A stretch of DNA of 22,885 bases. Source: DASWIG01 sp965371445 (GTDB lineage: Bacteria; Acidobacteriota; Thermoanaerobaculia; Multivoradales; J023). The DNA lies in assembly GCA_965371445.1 (NCBI GenBank), contig CBDUYN010000166.1, positions 1 to 22,885 on the forward strand. Direction: 5' to 3'. Every line of letters begins with the position of its first letter. Within the stretch, counting starts at the first letter, position 1. Shown piece by piece: positions 15,122 through 22,885 of this stretch. The translations under genes and the position numbers were made by a program. The notes under the pieces were generated by a model. The model saw nothing but the letters and a program-made list of their open reading frames with translations. It was not told the DNA's origin and made no database searches.

Positions 15122-15247
15122 CGTGGTGGGCTCCTTCGTTGGAAGACACACGGAAGTGTACCTTGAAACGGCTTCGGCAGACCTGTCAGCTCCCAGCTCC
15201 AGCTGAAGGGCGGAGCGGTTGGTCAGGTACTCGATCCCGTCGCCGAC

Positions 15248-15310
15248 GATCCTAAGAGGGCCAGGGGGATCAGCGTCGCGAGTCGAGCCGTGGCCTCCTG
15301 AAGGTTCGAA
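15248..15310 (-). pseudogene. 63-bp relic of an RND pump gene
   Basis: On the minus strand this codes NLQEATARLATLIPLALL, the segment just before a transmembrane helix in RND pumps. The DNA closely follows czcA near 8228-8290 (a GAGGGCCAGGGGGATCAGCG run is identical). Nothing before or after it resembles a pump. It is a scar of a lost or recombined RND gene between cusA and the U32 gene. Confidence 0.75.
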
Positions 15311-15368
15311 CGCCGGAGGCGGTACTCGGCAACGGCCCTGGGAACGGGCGGTATGGGGTCAAGCCGTC

Positions 15369-18300
15369 TCAGGGCTTTCCTTTCTTCCAGATCGCGAAAA
15401 TGGCCGGGTAGAGGGTCAGCTGCAACAGGAACGAGCTCACCAGACCGCCCACCATGGGCGCGGCGATGCGTTTCATGACGTCGGCCCCGGCCCCCGAGCT
15501 CCACATGACCGGAACGAGGCCGATCATGGTGGTCAAGACCGCCATCAACTTCGGCCGGATCCGCCGCGCCGCCCCTTCGACGATCGCTTCCCTGAGGTCG
15601 TCGCGAGTATTGAGCAGCCCTTCGCGGCTCCAGCGTTGATGAGCGAGCTTCAGGTAGAGAAGCATGACCAACCCGGTCTCGGCGTCGAGGCCGGCGAGCG
15701 CGATGAGCCCCACCCAGACAGCGATCGACAGGTTGTAGTCGAGAAGCCGGAGGAGCCAGATCGCCCCCACCAGGGAGAAGGGCACGGCGAGCAGCACGAT
15801 CCCTGTCTCGGCGATCGAACGGGTATGGAAGTAGAGCAGCAAGACGACGAGGAGAAGCGTCAACGGCACGACGAGCTTCAGCCGTTCCCTGGCGCGTTCC
15901 AGGTATTTGAACTGCCCCGCCCATTCGAGGCGCATGCCCGCAGGCAGGTCCACCTCGCGTGCCACGACCTCCTTGGCGTCCTCGACGTAATCGGCGATGG
16001 GACGCCCCGTGAGGTCGACGAAGACAAAACCCACCAGTCGGCCGTCTTCACTGCGGATCATCGGCGGACCGGTGACGAACTCGAGATCGGCAACCTGGGA
16101 AAGGGGGATCTGCGCGCCGGTCGGAGTGGCGATGAGCACCTGCTCGAGCGCCTCCGGGTGGTCGCGGAACTCTCGTGCGTAGCGGACGTTGATGGGATAA
16201 CGCTCGCGTCCCTCGATGGTCTGCGACACGTTCATACCGCCAATGGCCGTCATGACGATCTCGTTGATGTCGGCGACGTCGAGCCCATGGCGGGCGGCTT
16301 CCCGGCGCTTCACCACGAAGTCGGCGAAGAAGCCTCCCGTCGAGCGTTCGGCGAAGGCGCTGCGGGTGCCCGGCACCCCGGCGAGGGCGTGCTCGATGTT
16401 CACCGCCGTGCGCTCGATCTCCTCCAGACTGTCGCCGAAGACCTTGATGCCCAGCTGACTGCGGATGCCGGTGGTGAGCATCTCGATGCGGGTCTGGATC
16501 GGCATCCACCAGATATTGGGCATGCCCGGATAGCGCAGCTTCCGATCCATCTCGTCGATGAGGCCGTCCCAGGTGAGGCCCGCTCTCCATTGCTCTCGGG
16601 GCTTGAGCAGCACCACCGCCTCCACCATGCCGATGGGAGCCGGATCCGTCGCGGTCCGCGCCCGGCCCATCTTGCCGAAGACACGTTCGACCTCGGGGAA
16701 GCTCGCCAGCTCGCGATCCATCGACTGCAAGATACCGGCCGCCTCGGTGATCGACATCCCGGGCGGCGCCGTCGGCATGTAGAGGATGGCTCCCTCGTTG
16801 AGCGGCGGCATGAACTCGCTACCGAGATCGAAGTAGGCGGGGACCGTGGCGAGCATGAGCGCGGTGGCCGCCACGAGGGCGGTCTTGCGGAACCGCACCA
16901 CGAGCCGCACCACCGGAGCGTACGCCGCGATGAGCCAGCGGTTGAGCGGGTTCCACTCCTCGCCGCGAAGCTTCCCGCGGATCAAAAGCGCCGCCAAGGC
17001 CGGGGTCAGAGTCACCGCCAGCAGGGCCGCGAAGGCCATCGAGTAGGTCTTGGTGAACGCCAGCGGCTTGAACAGCCGCCCCTCGACCGACTCCAGCGTG
17101 AACACCGGCAGGAAGGAAACCGTGATCACCAGCAGAGAGAAGAAAATGCTCGGCCCGACCTCCTGCATGGCTCGGATGAGCACGTCGAGGCGCCGCCCGG
17201 GCGCGCCTCGACGCTCCCACTGCTCGAGGTTCTTGTGGACGTTCTCGATGAGGATGACCGCCGCGTCCACCATGGCCCCGATCGCCACCGCGATGCCGCC
17301 CAGCGACATGATGTTGATGGTGAGACCCTGGTAGAACATCGGGATGAAGGAGAGCAGGATCGCCAGAGGCAGGGTCAAGATCGGCACCAACGCGCTGCGT
17401 GCGTGCAGCAGGAAGAGGAAGATCACCGTCGAGACCACGATCATCTCTTCGAGGAGGGTCCCTCGGAGAGTGTCGATCGATGCCTCGATCAGCGCCGAGC
17501 GATCGTAGGTGATGACGATCTTCACCCCTTCCGGCAGTGTCTTCTCGACTTCCGCGAGCCGCTCCTTGACCGCGTCGATCACCTGCAGCGCGTTCTCTCC
17601 GTAGCGCATGACGACGATCCCACCGACCACCTCTCCCTTGCCGTCGAGCTCGGCCAGGCCGCGCCGCATGTCGGGGCCGATCCGGACCTCCGCGACGTCC
17701 TTGATGGTGATCGGCGTACCGTTCTCGCCGACCTTGACCAGCGCGTCCTCGAGATCCTCGGGTCGGGTCACGTAGCCCCGCCCGCGCACCATCTGCTCGT
17801 GTCCTGCGATCTCCAGCACCCGCCCTCCGACCTGCTGGTTGGCCCGGCGAACCGCGCGGATCACGTCGCGGACCGAAACTCCGTAGGCGAGCAGCCTGGC
17901 GGGGTCGAGAGTCACCTGGTACTGCTTGACGAAGCCGCCGACGGAGGCCACTTCGGCCACTCCGGGGACGCTCTCCAGGGCGTAGCGCAGGTTCCAGTCC
18001 TGGAGGCTCCGCAGCTCCTGGAGGTCGACGTTTCCGGTCTCGTCCACCAGGGCGTATTCGAAGACCCAGCCGACGCCGGTGGCGTCCGGACCGAGGGTCG
18101 GCGTGATCCCCGCGGGCAGTGAGGCCTGGACCTCGTTGAGGTACTCCAGCACCCGGGAGCGGGCCCAGTACATGTCGGTACCGTCCTCGAAGATGGCGTA
18201 GACGAACGACAGGCCAAAAAAGGACTGGCCGCGTACGAACTTCACCCGCGGCGCGGACAGCAGGGTGGTGGAGATCGGGTAGGTGATCTGGTCCTCGACG

Positions 18301-18509
18301 GTGTCCGGGCTCTGTCCGGGCCATTCGGTGAAGACGATCACCTGCACGTCGGAGAGATCGGGGATGGCGTCCAGGGGGCCATGGGTCATGGCGTAGTAAC
18401 CCCAGACCGCCAGAGCGAGAACGAGCAAAATGGTGAGCCACCGGTTCCTGGCACTGGCGGCGATGACGCGCCTGATGAAACCGCCAGGAGTCGGCGTGGA
18501 GCCTTCCAT
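15369..18509 (-). CDS. cusA: CusA-type Cu(I)/Ag(I) RND efflux pump
   Basis: This 1,046-aa inner-membrane pump is of the monovalent-cation heavy-metal group. The TM4 motif is GGIAVAIGAMVDAAVILIEN, with the single Asp near residue 409, as in CusA. The three methionines that relay copper or silver in E. coli CusA (M573, M623, M672) have counterparts at about 576 (ILYMPTAPPGMS), 627 (APIGMVEAVV) and 676 (TRIEMLTTGIRS). The first helix and the C-terminal helices are complete. ATG 18509 is preferred over GTG 18515: it forms TGATG with the end of the adaptor gene and has GGAG eight bases upstream. Transport of Cu(I)/Ag(I) from periplasm or cytosol to outside is inferred with good confidence from these residues. 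Confidence 0.94.
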   Translation of the reverse strand: MEGSTPTPGGFIRRVIAASARNRWLTILLVLALAVWGYYAMTHGPLDAIPDLSDVQVIVFTEWPGQSPDTVEDQITYPISTTLLSAPRVKFVRGQSFFGLSFVYAIFEDGTDMYWARSRVLEYLNEVQASLPAGITPTLGPDATGVGWVFEYALVDETGNVDLQELRSLQDWNLRYALESVPGVAEVASVGGFVKQYQVTLDPARLLAYGVSVRDVIRAVRRANQQVGGRVLEIAGHEQMVRGRGYVTRPEDLEDALVKVGENGTPITIKDVAEVRIGPDMRRGLAELDGKGEVVGGIVVMRYGENALQVIDAVKERLAEVEKTLPEGVKIVITYDRSALIEASIDTLRGTLLEEMIVVSTVIFLFLLHARSALVPILTLPLAILLSFIPMFYQGLTINIMSLGGIAVAIGAMVDAAVILIENVHKNLEQWERRGAPGRRLDVLIRAMQEVGPSIFFSLLVITVSFLPVFTLESVEGRLFKPLAFTKTYSMAFAALLAVTLTPALAALLIRGKLRGEEWNPLNRWLIAAYAPVVRLVVRFRKTALVAATALMLATVPAYFDLGSEFMPPLNEGAILYMPTAPPGMSITEAAGILQSMDRELASFPEVERVFGKMGRARTATDPAPIGMVEAVVLLKPREQWRAGLTWDGLIDEMDRKLRYPGMPNIWWMPIQTRIEMLTTGIRSQLGIKVFGDSLEEIERTAVNIEHALAGVPGTRSAFAERSTGGFFADFVVKRREAARHGLDVADINEIVMTAIGGMNVSQTIEGRERYPINVRYAREFRDHPEALEQVLIATPTGAQIPLSQVADLEFVTGPPMIRSEDGRLVGFVFVDLTGRPIADYVEDAKEVVAREVDLPAGMRLEWAGQFKYLERARERLKLVVPLTLLLVVLLLYFHTRSIAETGIVLLAVPFSLVGAIWLLRLLDYNLSIAVWVGLIALAGLDAETGLVMLLYLKLAHQRWSREGLLNTRDDLREAIVEGAARRIRPKLMAVLTTMIGLVPVMWSSGAGADVMKRIAAPMVGGLVSSFLLQLTLYPAIFAIWKKGKP

Positions 18510-19753
18510 CACCACTGCTCCGTGGCTGATTTCAGACGGCTTTCGGCGGCCACCAGAAAGTTGCCGGAAGTGACCACGACATCCCCCGGCGCAAGCCCGG
18601 AAAGGACTTCGTAGCCGGCACCGCTGCGAAGACCGATCTCGATCTCCTGGGGCTTGAGCTGCCCCTCGCCCAGATCGAGGAAGACCAGCCGGCGAGGGCC
18701 GGCGTAGAGGACCGCCTCCTCGGGGACCACGAGACGTTCGCCGCGGTGGATCTCAAGCTCCACGTTGGCATACATGTCCGGCTTGAGTGACAGCTTCGGA
18801 TTGTCGAGCTCGATCCGCAGCCGTCCGGTTCTACTCGCGCCTTCGAGGTAGGGGTAGACGAACGCGATCCGGCCGCGGAAGCGCTCGCCGGGGAGGTAGG
18901 GAAGGGTAACCGTGGCCTCCTGCCCCACCTCGATCAGCGACAGCTGCGACTCGTAGACCTCCGCTTCGATCCACACCCGGTCGAGTGCGGCGATGCGGTA
19001 GAGCTTCCTGCCGGGCTCGACCGTGGCCCCTTGGACCACCTTCTTCTCCACGACAAAGCCGGCGGCCGGAGAGAGGATGGGGATGTGCTCGCGGGGCTCG
19101 CCTGCGGCGACGATGCGGTCGATCTGCCGCGGCTCCAGGTCCCACAGCCGCAGCCGCTTGCGGGCGGCCTCGACCAGCGAGTCCGCACGCCCGGGTGCCG
19201 CCGTGCCTTGTGCTTTCCGCTGGCTCTCGACGGCCAAAAGGAGCTCCTCCTGCGCCGCGTAGAGCTCGGGGCTGTAGAGAGTGAACAGAGTCTGGCCCTT
19301 CTCGACGTACTGCCCAGGTTCGTCGACATGGAGCCGGACGACCCACCCCCGGACTTTCAGAGCGACCTCGGAGATGCGGGTCTCGTCGAAGGTGACTCGG
19401 CCCTCCGCGCGGATCGGCACGGCCACGGTCCGCACCTCGACCGGGGCGGTGCGGACCCCGATGAGCTGCCGGCGCTGGGAGTCGATGTGAATGACTCCGG
19501 TGTCGATCTCCTGGCGGGTCACCGGCGTCAGGTTCATCGCGCAAATCGGGCAGATGCCTGGTTGGTCCTGTTGCACCGAGGGATGCATCGAGCAGGTGTA
19601 GTGGGCGATCCCTCCTGCCGCGGCGTGTGCAGGCTCGCCGTGAGAGATCGGTTCGGCGTCCCGCCCGCCGCAGGCAACGCAGAGACCACTGGCCACGGTG
19701 CCGAGAAGGAGGACCAGAGCTTTCATCCTCCTGGAATCGTTGTACAGGTTCAT
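18509..19753 (-). CDS. cusB: CusB-type periplasmic adaptor with N-terminal heavy-metal-binding domain
   Basis: This 414-aa adaptor has a hydrophobic leader (KALVLLLGTVASGLCVAC, possible lipid-bearing Cys28). A heavy-metal-binding domain follows at about 51-76: YTCSMHP, then GICPICAMNLTP, with C54, M56, H57, C68, C71 and M73 as likely copper ligands. After it come barrel-sandwich halves (VRGWVVRLHVDEPGQYVEKG and SPAAGFVVEKKVVQG), a helical hairpin (about 165-210) and beta-barrel and proximal domains. CusB adaptors deliver metal to CusA and open the pump. The ATG at 19753 has a strong AAGGAGG and overlaps the channel gene by ATGA; it overlaps cusA by TGATG. No separate CusF is seen; the fused metal-binding domain may take that role. 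Confidence 0.93.
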   Translation of the reverse strand: MNLYNDSRRMKALVLLLGTVASGLCVACGGRDAEPISHGEPAHAAAGGIAHYTCSMHPSVQQDQPGICPICAMNLTPVTRQEIDTGVIHIDSQRRQLIGVRTAPVEVRTVAVPIRAEGRVTFDETRISEVALKVRGWVVRLHVDEPGQYVEKGQTLFTLYSPELYAAQEELLLAVESQRKAQGTAAPGRADSLVEAARKRLRLWDLEPRQIDRIVAAGEPREHIPILSPAAGFVVEKKVVQGATVEPGRKLYRIAALDRVWIEAEVYESQLSLIEVGQEATVTLPYLPGERFRGRIAFVYPYLEGASRTGRLRIELDNPKLSLKPDMYANVELEIHRGERLVVPEEAVLYAGPRRLVFLDLGEGQLKPQEIEIGLRSGAGYEVLSGLAPGDVVVTSGNFLVAAESRLKSATEQW

Positions 19754-21132
19754 CGGATACCTCCTTCGGACGCGACAGCGCGGCGGAGCTGAGCGAGCCG
19801 CCGGTGATGATCCGTGAGAGCTTCTTCATAGCCCAGCTCGACGCTGCGCAGGTTCTTCTCGGCCTCGATCAAGGCCAGGAAGCTGTCTCGGCCCGTTTCG
19901 AAAGACGTACGTGCCGAGCGTACCTGGTCGCGGGCGGCCGGCAGGAGGCGGCTCTGATACAGGGTGATGACGTGCCGTGCCTCTCGCGCCCACTCGAGGG
20001 CCTTGTGGACCTCGGCACGAATCTCGTCTTCCACGGCCTGCCGGCGGGCGTGGGCGGCAGCCAGCCGAGCCTCGGCCTCGGTGACTCCGGCGGCGATGCG
20101 CCGGCGCTGGATCGGCAGGTGGATCGAGATGCCGACCGTCCACCGGTGCTCCGGCGTTCTCCACATCGAGTTGTAGGAGCTCGTGGCGGCAAAGCTCGGA
20201 AAGCGCTCGAGCTTGGCCAACCCGACGGTGGCCTGCCCGGCTTCGACGTCCGCCGCTGCCGCGGCGAGCTCGGGACGGGAAGCCAGCGCCAGCTCCTGGA
20301 GCCGCTCACTCCCTTGGACACCGAGCTCCTCGAGCGGGTCCGCCGTGGGCGGCTGGAGCTCTTGCGGAGGCGGCGGGAGCCGGGCGGCCGGACGGCGATG
20401 GAGAAGGGCGTTGAGCCGAGCTCTCACCACCACCCGATCGGTCTCGAGGACGACCACGCGGTGGACCAGCCGAGCCAGCTCCACCTCCGCCTGAAGCGGG
20501 GCGTTCTGGGAGACGAGCCCCGCCGCGTAGCGCACCGTGGCGATTCGCTGGAAGTCCTCGAGAAGGCGGACGTGCTCGGCGTTGACGTCGAGAGCCCGCG
20601 CCACGAGGTAGTAGTCATCGAAGAGCAGCGACGCGGCGAGCGCCAACTCCAGGTGGAGCGACTCGAGCTGCGCCCGGCTGGCCTCCGCCTGTGCCCGGGC
20701 TTGCTCACCCCGCAGCCTGAGCGTGCCCGGGAAGGGAATCCTCTGCCCTACCTCGAGCTTCTGGCCGAAGCGGGCCTCGCTTGAGAAGGCGGAGAGAGGC
20801 GCCACGCCGTAGGACAGCCTCGGATCTTCCAGGGCCGTCACCTGAGGCACGCGCTCCAGCCCGGATCGCCACGCCTGGCGCGCCGCCTCGAGATTCGGGT
20901 TGCGGGCCAGGACGGCCGCGATCAGGGCGTCTCGATTCAGGCGTTCGACGCCCGCGAACGGCTCCGGCACCGCGGCACCGGGCTCCGCAGCGGCCAAAGT
21001 GTTGTCCCCCCTCGTTCCCCCCAAGGGGACGGCCGGTCCGCCGCCGAGATGGCTCTCCTGGGCGTTTGCGATCCGTCCGAAGAGAAGGACGGTCCATCCC
21101 AGGGCGATGAGCCCGGGGCCTTTCTTCCACAT
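19750..21132 (-). CDS. cusC: CusC-type outer membrane efflux channel (TolC family)
   Basis: This 460-aa TolC-family protein has a signal peptide (MWKKGPGLIALGWTVLL to NAQ, about residue 25). OEP repeats follow, the first starting at LIAAVLARNPNLEAARQAW and the second at ELALASRPELAAAAADVEAG. QKLEVGQRIPFPGTLRLRG is typical of channels in Cu/Ag-efflux operons. ATG 21132 was chosen over an earlier frame opening because it has GGAGGAG six bases upstream and starts the signal peptide. It overlaps cusB by ATGA. An odd Gly/Pro-rich stretch just after the signal peptide (GGGPAVPLGGTRGDNT) coincides with a GC-rich palindrome in the DNA and looks inserted. It probably works with the two genes that follow. 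Confidence 0.92.
   Translation of the reverse strand: MWKKGPGLIALGWTVLLFGRIANAQESHLGGGPAVPLGGTRGDNTLAAAEPGAAVPEPFAGVERLNRDALIAAVLARNPNLEAARQAWRSGLERVPQVTALEDPRLSYGVAPLSAFSSEARFGQKLEVGQRIPFPGTLRLRGEQARAQAEASRAQLESLHLELALAASLLFDDYYLVARALDVNAEHVRLLEDFQRIATVRYAAGLVSQNAPLQAEVELARLVHRVVVLETDRVVVRARLNALLHRRPAARLPPPPQELQPPTADPLEELGVQGSERLQELALASRPELAAAAADVEAGQATVGLAKLERFPSFAATSSYNSMWRTPEHRWTVGISIHLPIQRRRIAAGVTEAEARLAAAHARRQAVEDEIRAEVHKALEWAREARHVITLYQSRLLPAARDQVRSARTSFETGRDSFLALIEAEKNLRSVELGYEEALTDHHRRLAQLRRAVASEGGIR
21004..21030. repeat. GC-rich palindrome in the 5' coding part of cusC
   Basis: GTCCCC (21004-21009) pairs with GGGGAC (21025-21030) around a C-rich loop. It codes the low-complexity VPLGGTRGD stretch after the signal peptide. 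A similar C-run/G-run element (TGTCCCCCTCG) occurs at 21571-21581 within the next gene upstream. Confidence 0.5.
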
Positions 21133-21209
21133 GATGCTCCTCCTGCAGTTGGGTTTGACCGCCGCCGTGTCGTCGGCTGCGGCTGGGCACACCTATCCTG
21201 CGGAGAGCA

Positions 21210-21611
21210 TCAAATCAGCAGTACCTCGATGAAGGTATGGATGGGGCTCTTGGGAGCGCGGACGCGCGCGGGGGCCGTCGGAACGGGCTCACCCGGGAGC
21301 GGTGCTCTGGCGATGACCGGGGCCGCAGCAGATGCCTGGGAGCTCGGCGAGGGGTGCCCCGGGCGCTGGGCCTGAGGCGTCGGAGATCCCAAGTCTGGTC
21401 CTCGCGTGCAGCAGTCCACGGCAACCAGGGCGGTCCCCCCAACGTCGCACGATGGCGACTCACCAGACATCATCGGGCAACCGGAGGCACAGCAGAGCAG
21501 CTGCGGTGGGAGCACGAGGAGTAGAAGAGGGGCCAGAATGACGCCCACTCCGGCCGCGACGACCGGTGACTGTCCCCCTCGGGGGATCAAGGGGGGGAGA
21601 CACTGCCTCAT
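21210..21611 (-). CDS. Cys/Met-rich secreted or membrane-anchored protein at the head of the cus operon
   Basis: This 133-aa protein is read from ATG 21611. A long hydrophobic segment (GVGVILAPLLLLVLPPQLL, about 21-39) is followed at once by a metal-ligand-like cluster: C40, C41, C45-P-M-M48, C55 and C67-C68. The rest is a Pro/Ala/Ser-rich tail. I recall small proteins of this shape (CPM...CC) ahead of copper-efflux genes, but I cannot name the family. It is 78 bp upstream of cusC on the same strand, so it probably belongs to the same operon and may bind Cu(I)/Ag(I) at the outer face of the membrane. The start is uncertain: no good ribosome-binding site precedes 21611, a longer GTG frame begins at 21653, and the first codons overlap a palindromic repeat. 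Confidence 0.55.
   Translation of the reverse strand: MRQCLPPLIPRGGQSPVVAAGVGVILAPLLLLVLPPQLLCCASGCPMMSGESPSCDVGGTALVAVDCCTRGPDLGSPTPQAQRPGHPSPSSQASAAAPVIARAPLPGEPVPTAPARVRAPKSPIHTFIEVLLI
21571..21604. repeat. GC-rich palindromic element overlapping the start of the Cys-rich gene
   Basis: TCCCCCTCGGGGGA (21573-21586) is a perfect short palindrome, and the C-run pairs alternatively with GGGGGGGAGAC (21591-21601). It codes LIPRGGQSP in the minus-strand gene. It resembles the C-run/G-run palindrome in cusC. Confidence 0.5.
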
Positions 21612-21673
21612 GGGGGTCCTGATGCCGCTTTTCGTCACGCGTCTACCTGGCACTATGCTGTGCGTGGCTTCTG

Positions 21674-21687
21674 GCCCGATGTCGGGC
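21674..21687. promoter_or_regulatory. Operator-like palindrome upstream of the cus operon
   Basis: GCCCGATGTCGGGC is a perfect 6-bp dyad with a 2-nt centre. It lies about 63 bp upstream of the Cys-rich gene start and close to GACTTGGAGTC on the same strand, itself a short dyad. It could bind a metal-responsive repressor or activator. No recognised CueR, CusR or CzcR box is complete, so this is speculative. Confidence 0.25.
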
Positions 21688-21773
21688 GGACTCCAAGTCT
21701 ATACGAAAACAGGAAATGGGTGGTTTGGAATCAGGTGGCGCGCAGCTGCGCCAGGACGAGGCAGGCCGCCTCG

Positions 21774-21965
21774 GCCCTCCACCTCCAGCTTCCCAGGGAC
21801 ATCAGTGAAGGCCCCGCCGAGGTCATCGTCCTCGTTCCGGACTCCGACCCGGCCGTTTCCTCGCCGTCTGAGGCCCGGAGTCTCCAGGACTTCCTCTCCG
21901 GTCCCAGGGTCGACGGACGCTTCGTCCGTTCCAAGGAAGACGCCGCGGTGTCGCTGATTCACGGG
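21774..21965 (+). pseudogene. Decayed VapB-like antitoxin without toxin
   Basis: The plus-strand frame codes LHLQLPRDISEGPAEVIVLVP followed by RSLQDFLSGPRVDGRFVRSKED. The first part aligns with LTIEIPETIRSGPAKLILLLP of the intact antitoxin just downstream (pattern LPxxIxxGPAxxIxLxP). There is no proper start codon with a ribosome-binding site, the expected C-terminus is replaced by unrelated residues, and no toxin follows. It is probably the remnant of a paralogous module. Confidence 0.5.
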
Positions 21966-22090
21966 ACGCCGTCGTCTCCACTCGGCGGGCAGACTCAGAT
22001 GTCTTGCAGGTCACCTCCATGGTAGACTTCCTTCTGAAGGACAACGGACCCCGCCGTCCAACCTGCGGGGTGACGAAGAGGAGACCCAGG

Positions 22091-22327
22091 ATGCAGGCTC
22101 ATGAAATGGAGGTCGTGATCCCAGAGGACCATCGCCTGACCATCGAAATCCCCGAGACGATTCGCTCCGGACCCGCGAAGCTGATCCTCCTCCTTCCGAC
22201 AGAAGGAGAGGCTGCAACAGGACGACGGCTCCGCTTGAGGGATCTGCCAAAACGCGACGGCTTGAACTGCACGTTCGACGAGCTCGTGGCCACCTCCTGG
22301 GAGCAGGAGTGGAACCCTGATCCGTGA
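22091..22327 (+). CDS. VapB-type antitoxin, second module
   Basis: The 78-aa protein begins at ATG 22091 with AGGAG at 22079-22083, seven bases upstream. It has strand-rich N-terminal sequence (MEVVIPEDHRLTIEIPETI, then GPAKLILLLP) and a C-terminal tail with CTFDELVATSWEQEWNPDP suited to bind a PIN toxin. Its stop overlaps the start of the PIN-domain gene by GTGA, which couples their translation. Antitoxins of this group neutralise the toxin and often repress their own promoter. No DNA-binding motif is certain. It is assigned by context and by similarity in pattern to the decayed copy upstream. Confidence 0.75.
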   Translation: MQAHEMEVVIPEDHRLTIEIPETIRSGPAKLILLLPTEGEAATGRRLRLRDLPKRDGLNCTFDELVATSWEQEWNPDP

Positions 22328-22701
22328 AATCCTTCCTCGACACCCATGCCGCCGTGGCGTTGTGGCGCGGTGATGTGGATGCCTTTGGTCGCCGGTCGCA
22401 GGATCTCCTTGAACGCTCGGCGATCTTCGTTTCGCCTGTAGTGCGGCTGGAGCTCGCACTGTTGGAGGAGATCGGACGCCTGAGCGTGGGTCCAGACGAG
22501 ATCGTCGGTGCCCTTACCGTGGACTGTGGGGTGACGCTGTCCAACGATCCGATACAACCGGTTGTGGGCAAGGCGATGAATCTCCACTGGACGCGCGATC
22601 CGTTCGACCGGCTGCTGGTCGCGACGGCGATTCTTCACAAAGCGCCTCTGGTGACCCGAGACGAGCTTATCCACGAGCACTTCAAAGACGCGGTGTGGTA
22701 A
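22324..22701 (+). CDS. PIN-domain ribonuclease, VapC-type toxin, second module
   Basis: The 125-aa protein starts at GTG 22324, overlapping the antitoxin stop by 4 bp. PIN-domain acidic residues are in place: D6 in FLDTHAAVALW, E43 in RLELALLEEIGRL, D92 and D95 in WTRDPFDRLLVATA, and D113 in LVTRDELI. The LDTHAxxW and DPFDRLLxAxA pattern is that of the PIN subgroup common in soil and cyanobacterial genomes, distinct from the first VapC in this window. The domain is full length, so an RNase toxin inhibited by the upstream protein is likely. The bases after it (22702-22885) hold nothing I recognise. Confidence 0.88.
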   Translation: MKSFLDTHAAVALWRGDVDAFGRRSQDLLERSAIFVSPVVRLELALLEEIGRLSVGPDEIVGALTVDCGVTLSNDPIQPVVGKAMNLHWTRDPFDRLLVATAILHKAPLVTRDELIHEHFKDAVW

Positions 22702-22885
22702 GTCGACTGCTTACTTTCCCCCAAACCGGCCGAGCCGGAACTATACAGGGGTAGGATGGCAAGGGCAACGAGAGCAGGACTTTCCCCAATTCTTCACGCC
22801 TCCAGCGGCAGCAGCAGGATTCCGCGGTCCGGAGGCCGCAGCGGCGGCCCGATGCCGCGGCGCGAGCTAAAGAGGACCTGTTTAA

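Noticed and set aside
15219..18122. A long plus-strand open frame (about 967 codons) antisense to cusA
   Set aside because: Same reason: low-complexity charged sequence opposite a fully conserved CusA pump.
1..22885. tRNA, rRNA, riboswitch, transposase, integrase or CRISPR array
   Set aside because: I looked for conserved tRNA arms, transposase DDE or integrase motifs and regular short repeats, and found none I could support. Reading by eye could miss small RNAs.

Overview
The window is GC-rich bacterial DNA with tight overlapping operons, many start codons backed by clear Shine-Dalgarno sequences, and long antisense open frames that are composition artefacts. Two complete heavy-metal RND efflux operons, vapBC modules, a Uma2-family protein, a STAND NTPase and GC-rich palindromic repeats suit a large-genome environmental bacterium (for example Acidobacteriota, Myxococcota or a related lineage). 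There is no rRNA or other marker, so the lineage is inference only.

Left part (1-7681) is an accessory, recombined region. It opens with the 3' end of an AraC-type regulator. A small Cys/His membrane protein follows, then an internally deleted relic of the big gene further on, then a Uma2 (PD-(D/E)XK-like) gene on the minus strand. Divergent from Uma2 is the main item of interest: a calcineurin-like metallophosphoesterase joined to a STAND/NB-ARC-type NTPase and TPR-like repeats, about 1,064 residues if read through a single -1 frame change near 3083-3094. A perfect-stem hairpin follows it. Next come a VapBC-type toxin-antitoxin pair, a degraded stretch, and a second AraC-type regulator whose last ~330 bp are about 90% identical to the window's first 331 bp, so the segment is flanked by direct repeats.

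Right part (7768-21611, minus strand) is a metal-efflux island. In transcription order it holds a Cys-rich secreted or membrane protein, a CusC-like outer membrane channel, a CusB-like adaptor with an N-terminal heavy-metal-binding motif, and a CusA-like pump with the three conserved methionines and the Cu/Ag-type TM4 motif. After a 63-bp relic of an RND gene come an Fe-S U32-family protein and a small His/Cys-rich CzcI-like secreted protein, then a terminator, then a CzcC-CzcB-CzcA operon of the divalent-cation type. Many junctions are ATGA or TGATG overlaps. No metal-responsive regulator is visible beside either operon.

The far right (about 21770-22701, plus strand) holds a decayed antitoxin followed by an intact second VapBC-type module. 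GC-rich palindromes occur between genes and also inside coding sequences: a 14-16 nt core is shared by the hairpin after the STAND gene and by a tandem in-frame insert in CzcA.
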